From assembly GCA_017526725.1 (NCBI GenBank), contig JAFXRA010000160.1, forward strand, positions 1 to 25,677: a stretch of 25,677 nucleotides of DNA, in the 5' to 3' direction. Under the pieces are notes generated by a model that saw only the letters and a list, made by a program, of their open reading frames with translations, was not told the DNA's origin and ran no database searches. Both the position numbers and the translations under genes were made by a program. Position 1 is the stretch's first letter, and each line of letters begins with the position of its first letter. This document shows, in pieces, positions 24,352-25,677 of this stretch. Source of the DNA: Candidatus Rifleibacteriota bacterium. GTDB lineage: Bacteria > Riflebacteria > Ozemobacteria > Ozemobacterales > Ozemobacteraceae.

Positions 24352-24453
24352 TATAGGGAAGAGGGAATAGAGTATAGGGAATTGCAGGTATTTGTTAGCT
24401 GCTAACAAATTAACCCCCTTATCTCTTTTCTCTTGTCTTTAATCTCTTACAAC
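24352..24453. repeat. Facing 7-base repeat arms upstream of the second RND operon
   Basis: The left arm is TATAGGG, AAGAGGG, AATAGAG, TATAGGG (24352-24379). The right arm is TTATCTC, TTTTCTC, TTGTCTT, TAATCTC, TTACAAC (24419-24453). The period is exactly seven and the arms are purine-rich and pyrimidine-rich respectively. A similar short arm, ATCTTCT, TATCTCT, CTTCTCT, lies near 25212-25232. Confidence 0.55.
24390..24410. promoter_or_regulatory. Perfect 21-base palindrome, candidate operator
   Basis: ATTTGTTAGC (24390-24399) and its complement (24401-24410) surround one central base. On the minus strand it overlaps the -35 position for a TATACT box at 24371-24376, about 50 bases before the adaptor gene. 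This suits a repressor of the TetR or MarR type, but no regulator gene is in the window. Confidence 0.45.
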
Positions 24454-24485
24454 AAGCAAAAAGCATTCAGCTTTTTGCTTGTTGT
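24449..24485. repeat. Perfect 16-bp hairpin with 5-base loop
   Basis: ACAACAAGCAAAAAGC (24449-24464) pairs perfectly with 24470-24485. Neither strand carries a T-run after it, and the flanking genes diverge, so it is not an obvious terminator. Confidence 0.55.
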
Positions 24486-24582
24486 TATACCTTAATCATT
24501 TTTGTGCACCAAAGTCAATACCTTGAAATTGGTATGTTAGCGGTTTTTATGTTATCTTAAAAAAGTTGGAAGGTATTTGGTT

Positions 24583-25119
24583 ATGGATATTCAAGCAATC
24601 TTCTTCTTTGGAACTATAATACTAGGTTTTATTTTTACTCTTTATTATTTTATTTTACTTTTTTATAACAAGGGCAGTCTTGGATTTAAAATCATTGGCG
24701 GTATTATTGTGGTTTTGTATGGCATGTTTGCATATGGAGTAATTGCAATGCCTCCTTTTATTAGATGTGTCAGGTATGACAATAGATATATTCGTTGTGC
24801 CAAAACTAATACTGGAGTTATAAAAGCTGCTGTTGAAATGTATAATATGGATCAAAAAGAAGAGAATTTGATGCATAATCTGGATATAAATCTTTTAAAA
24901 GAAGGTGGTTATCTGGAAAAATTAGATGATTCCTATCCTGATTGTGAATATTACAATGAAGGCGATTTAACCAAAGATGAATATTATATAGTATGTAAAA
25001 GATGTGGAAACTGGACATTGAACGAACAAAAAAAGAAAGAATTGAGAGAACGAGAAAAACACTCCTTTAAAGGACTTTGTATTTCTTTAGCAAGTCTTAT
25101 TAGTGGGTTTAATTACTGA
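24583..25119 (+). CDS. Two-helix membrane protein with pseudopilin-like soluble domain
   Basis: With the ATG at 24583 (GGAAGG 9 bases upstream; an in-frame TTG two codons earlier is too close to it) the product is 178 residues. Two membrane segments lie at about residues 5-26 and 34-56, followed by IRCVRY. The soluble part (about 60-160) contains AAVEMYNMD (80-88), LDINLLKEGGYLEKL, a cysteine in SYPDCEYYNEGDLT (116-129) and CKRCGNW. This resembles the C-terminal region of type II secretion pseudopilins in some uncultured phyla, where a chain of the form AVEMYNMD...GGYL...C...GDLT...C occurs. Here the pilin N-terminal methylated helix is missing and two ordinary helices replace it. Function unknown. 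Confidence 0.65.
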   Translation: MDIQAIFFFGTIILGFIFTLYYFILLFYNKGSLGFKIIGGIIVVLYGMFAYGVIAMPPFIRCVRYDNRYIRCAKTNTGVIKAAVEMYNMDQKEENLMHNLDINLLKEGGYLEKLDDSYPDCEYYNEGDLTKDEYYIVCKRCGNWTLNEQKKKELREREKHSFKGLCISLASLISGFNY

Positions 25120-25308
25120 TTTATAGTATTGGTCTGCCGAACATATAATGAAACGTTGTTGTAGCAATTTATCAATTTATTTCAACCTTTTGATTGCTTG
25201 ATAATAAAATAATCTTCTTATCTCTCTTCTCTAAAAAAATAAAAAAAGTTTAGAAGAAAAGTTACTTTAATCTTTCAAAAACCTCATAAATAGCTGTTTT
25301 AACAGACT

Positions 25309-25358
25309 AAAAAAATTTTAAAAAAAGTTATTGACTTTAGTATATGGTTTTTGATAAA
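25309..25358 (+). promoter_or_regulatory. rRNA-style promoter with A-tract UP element
   Basis: Runs of A (25309-25326, broken by TTTT) lie directly upstream of TTGACT (25331-25336); GATAAA (25353-25358) follows after 16 bases. A CTGTTTTAACAG dyad lies further upstream at 25294-25305. UP element plus good core boxes is typical of stable-RNA promoters. Confidence 0.6.
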
Positions 25359-25365
25359 CTAACTC

Positions 25366-25677
25366 TCCTCGGTTGGGGGAACAAGATCTTTGAAAAACGA
25401 ATCGCAAATCCGAAAAACCTTAAACTTTGAAGCGTAGCGATACGTAGAGCCGTGCGTCGGTCTTAATGAAGGCAAGAGCTGAACTGGTGACAGTTCATAA
25501 GCCTTTAGGTGAACAAAAATAAGCCGTGACCGGAATCGAGCCCGAATCCAAAGAAAGGTAGAAGGAAGAAACCCCAGAGAGGGAGAGCCACTCGGGTAAC
25601 ACCGAGGGAAACCAACTTCTGAAGTGCAGAGAGACCTCAGGGCAGTCGAAACTGCGAAGAGGGAAAGGCAGACCGCA
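25366..25677 (+). ncRNA. 5' part of a long structured RNA, identity unresolved
   Basis: Gene-free and much more GC-rich than its surroundings, running off the window end. A boxA-like GATCTTTGAAAA lies at 25385-25396. Hairpins: GCGTA-GCGA-TACGT (25432-25445); TGAACTG-GTGA-CAGTTCA (25480-25497), nested in AGGC/GCCT (25470-25473, 25501-25504) and CGGTC/GACCG (25458-25462, 25528-25532); CTCGG/CCGAG (25591-25606); GCAGT-CGAA-ACTGC (25642-25655), nested in CCTC/GAGG. Two GNRA tetraloops and purine-rich joins point to a folded, possibly catalytic RNA. A GTGCG at 25452-25456 would suit the 5' end of a group II intron, and the following layout resembles domain I. Other options are a long rRNA-operon leader or a large ornate noncoding RNA. 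Confidence 0.5.

Noticed and set aside
25561..25677. RNase P RNA
   Set aside because: The blocks GGGTAACACC, GGGAAACC and GTGCAGAGAG recall type A RNase P, but the invariant GAGGAAAGTCC block is not present (GAAGGAAGAAACC instead) and the 150 bases upstream do not fit its 5' part. A covariance search would settle it.
25366..25677. 16S rRNA gene
   Set aside because: The promoter and boxA-like leader fit, but the AGAGTTTGAT start and other conserved 16S blocks are absent from the window.
1..25677. tRNA genes
   Set aside because: I saw no TTCGA/TTCAA arm with matching acceptor stem in any intergenic space, though a dedicated scan was not possible.

Overview
The window is AT-rich, densely coded bacterial DNA from a Gram-negative-type organism. 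It holds a TolC-family outer-membrane protein, two RND permeases with membrane-fusion adaptors, and Sec signal peptides. I cannot name the species. The pseudopilin-like protein near the right end and the general gene mix recall uncultured gut or rumen lineages such as Candidatus Riflebacteria, but that is a weak inference.

Left part (1-9800): a chromosome replication origin. dnaA (minus strand) is followed by a strong terminator. Upstream of dnaA lies an AT-rich oriC with a cluster of DnaA boxes. On the dnaA side are a large exported protein of unknown function, a DciA-type helicase-loader protein carrying an extra zinc ribbon, a RemB/DUF370 protein and a TMEM43-family membrane protein. On the other side of oriC, under a near-consensus sigma70 promoter, is a three-gene run: an AccB-like biotin carrier with an abnormal biotinylation motif, a homoserine-dehydrogenase-like protein that has lost its nucleotide fold and catalytic residues, and an aspartate kinase that starts one base after it.

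Middle (9800-18350): a complete tripartite RND efflux operon (adaptor, permease, TolC, joined by ATGA overlaps). It is followed on the minus strand by a secreted VanX/DdpX-type D-Ala-D-Ala dipeptidase and a GT4-type glycosyltransferase.

Right part (18350-25677): a 660-base gene-free stretch holds a MITE-like inverted-repeat element, an array of hairpins, and a very good sigma54 promoter with an upstream palindrome. The promoter leads into two small heat-shock proteins that end at a strong terminator. A second RND permease/adaptor pair lies on the minus strand; its permease lacks the usual proton-relay aspartates. Next is a two-helix membrane protein with a pseudopilin-like soluble part. The window ends inside what looks like a long structured RNA behind an rRNA-style promoter (A-tract UP element, TTGACT, boxA-like leader).

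Several intergenic spaces carry degenerate 7-base tandem repeats arranged as facing inverted arms, which look like a recurring repeat family of this genome.
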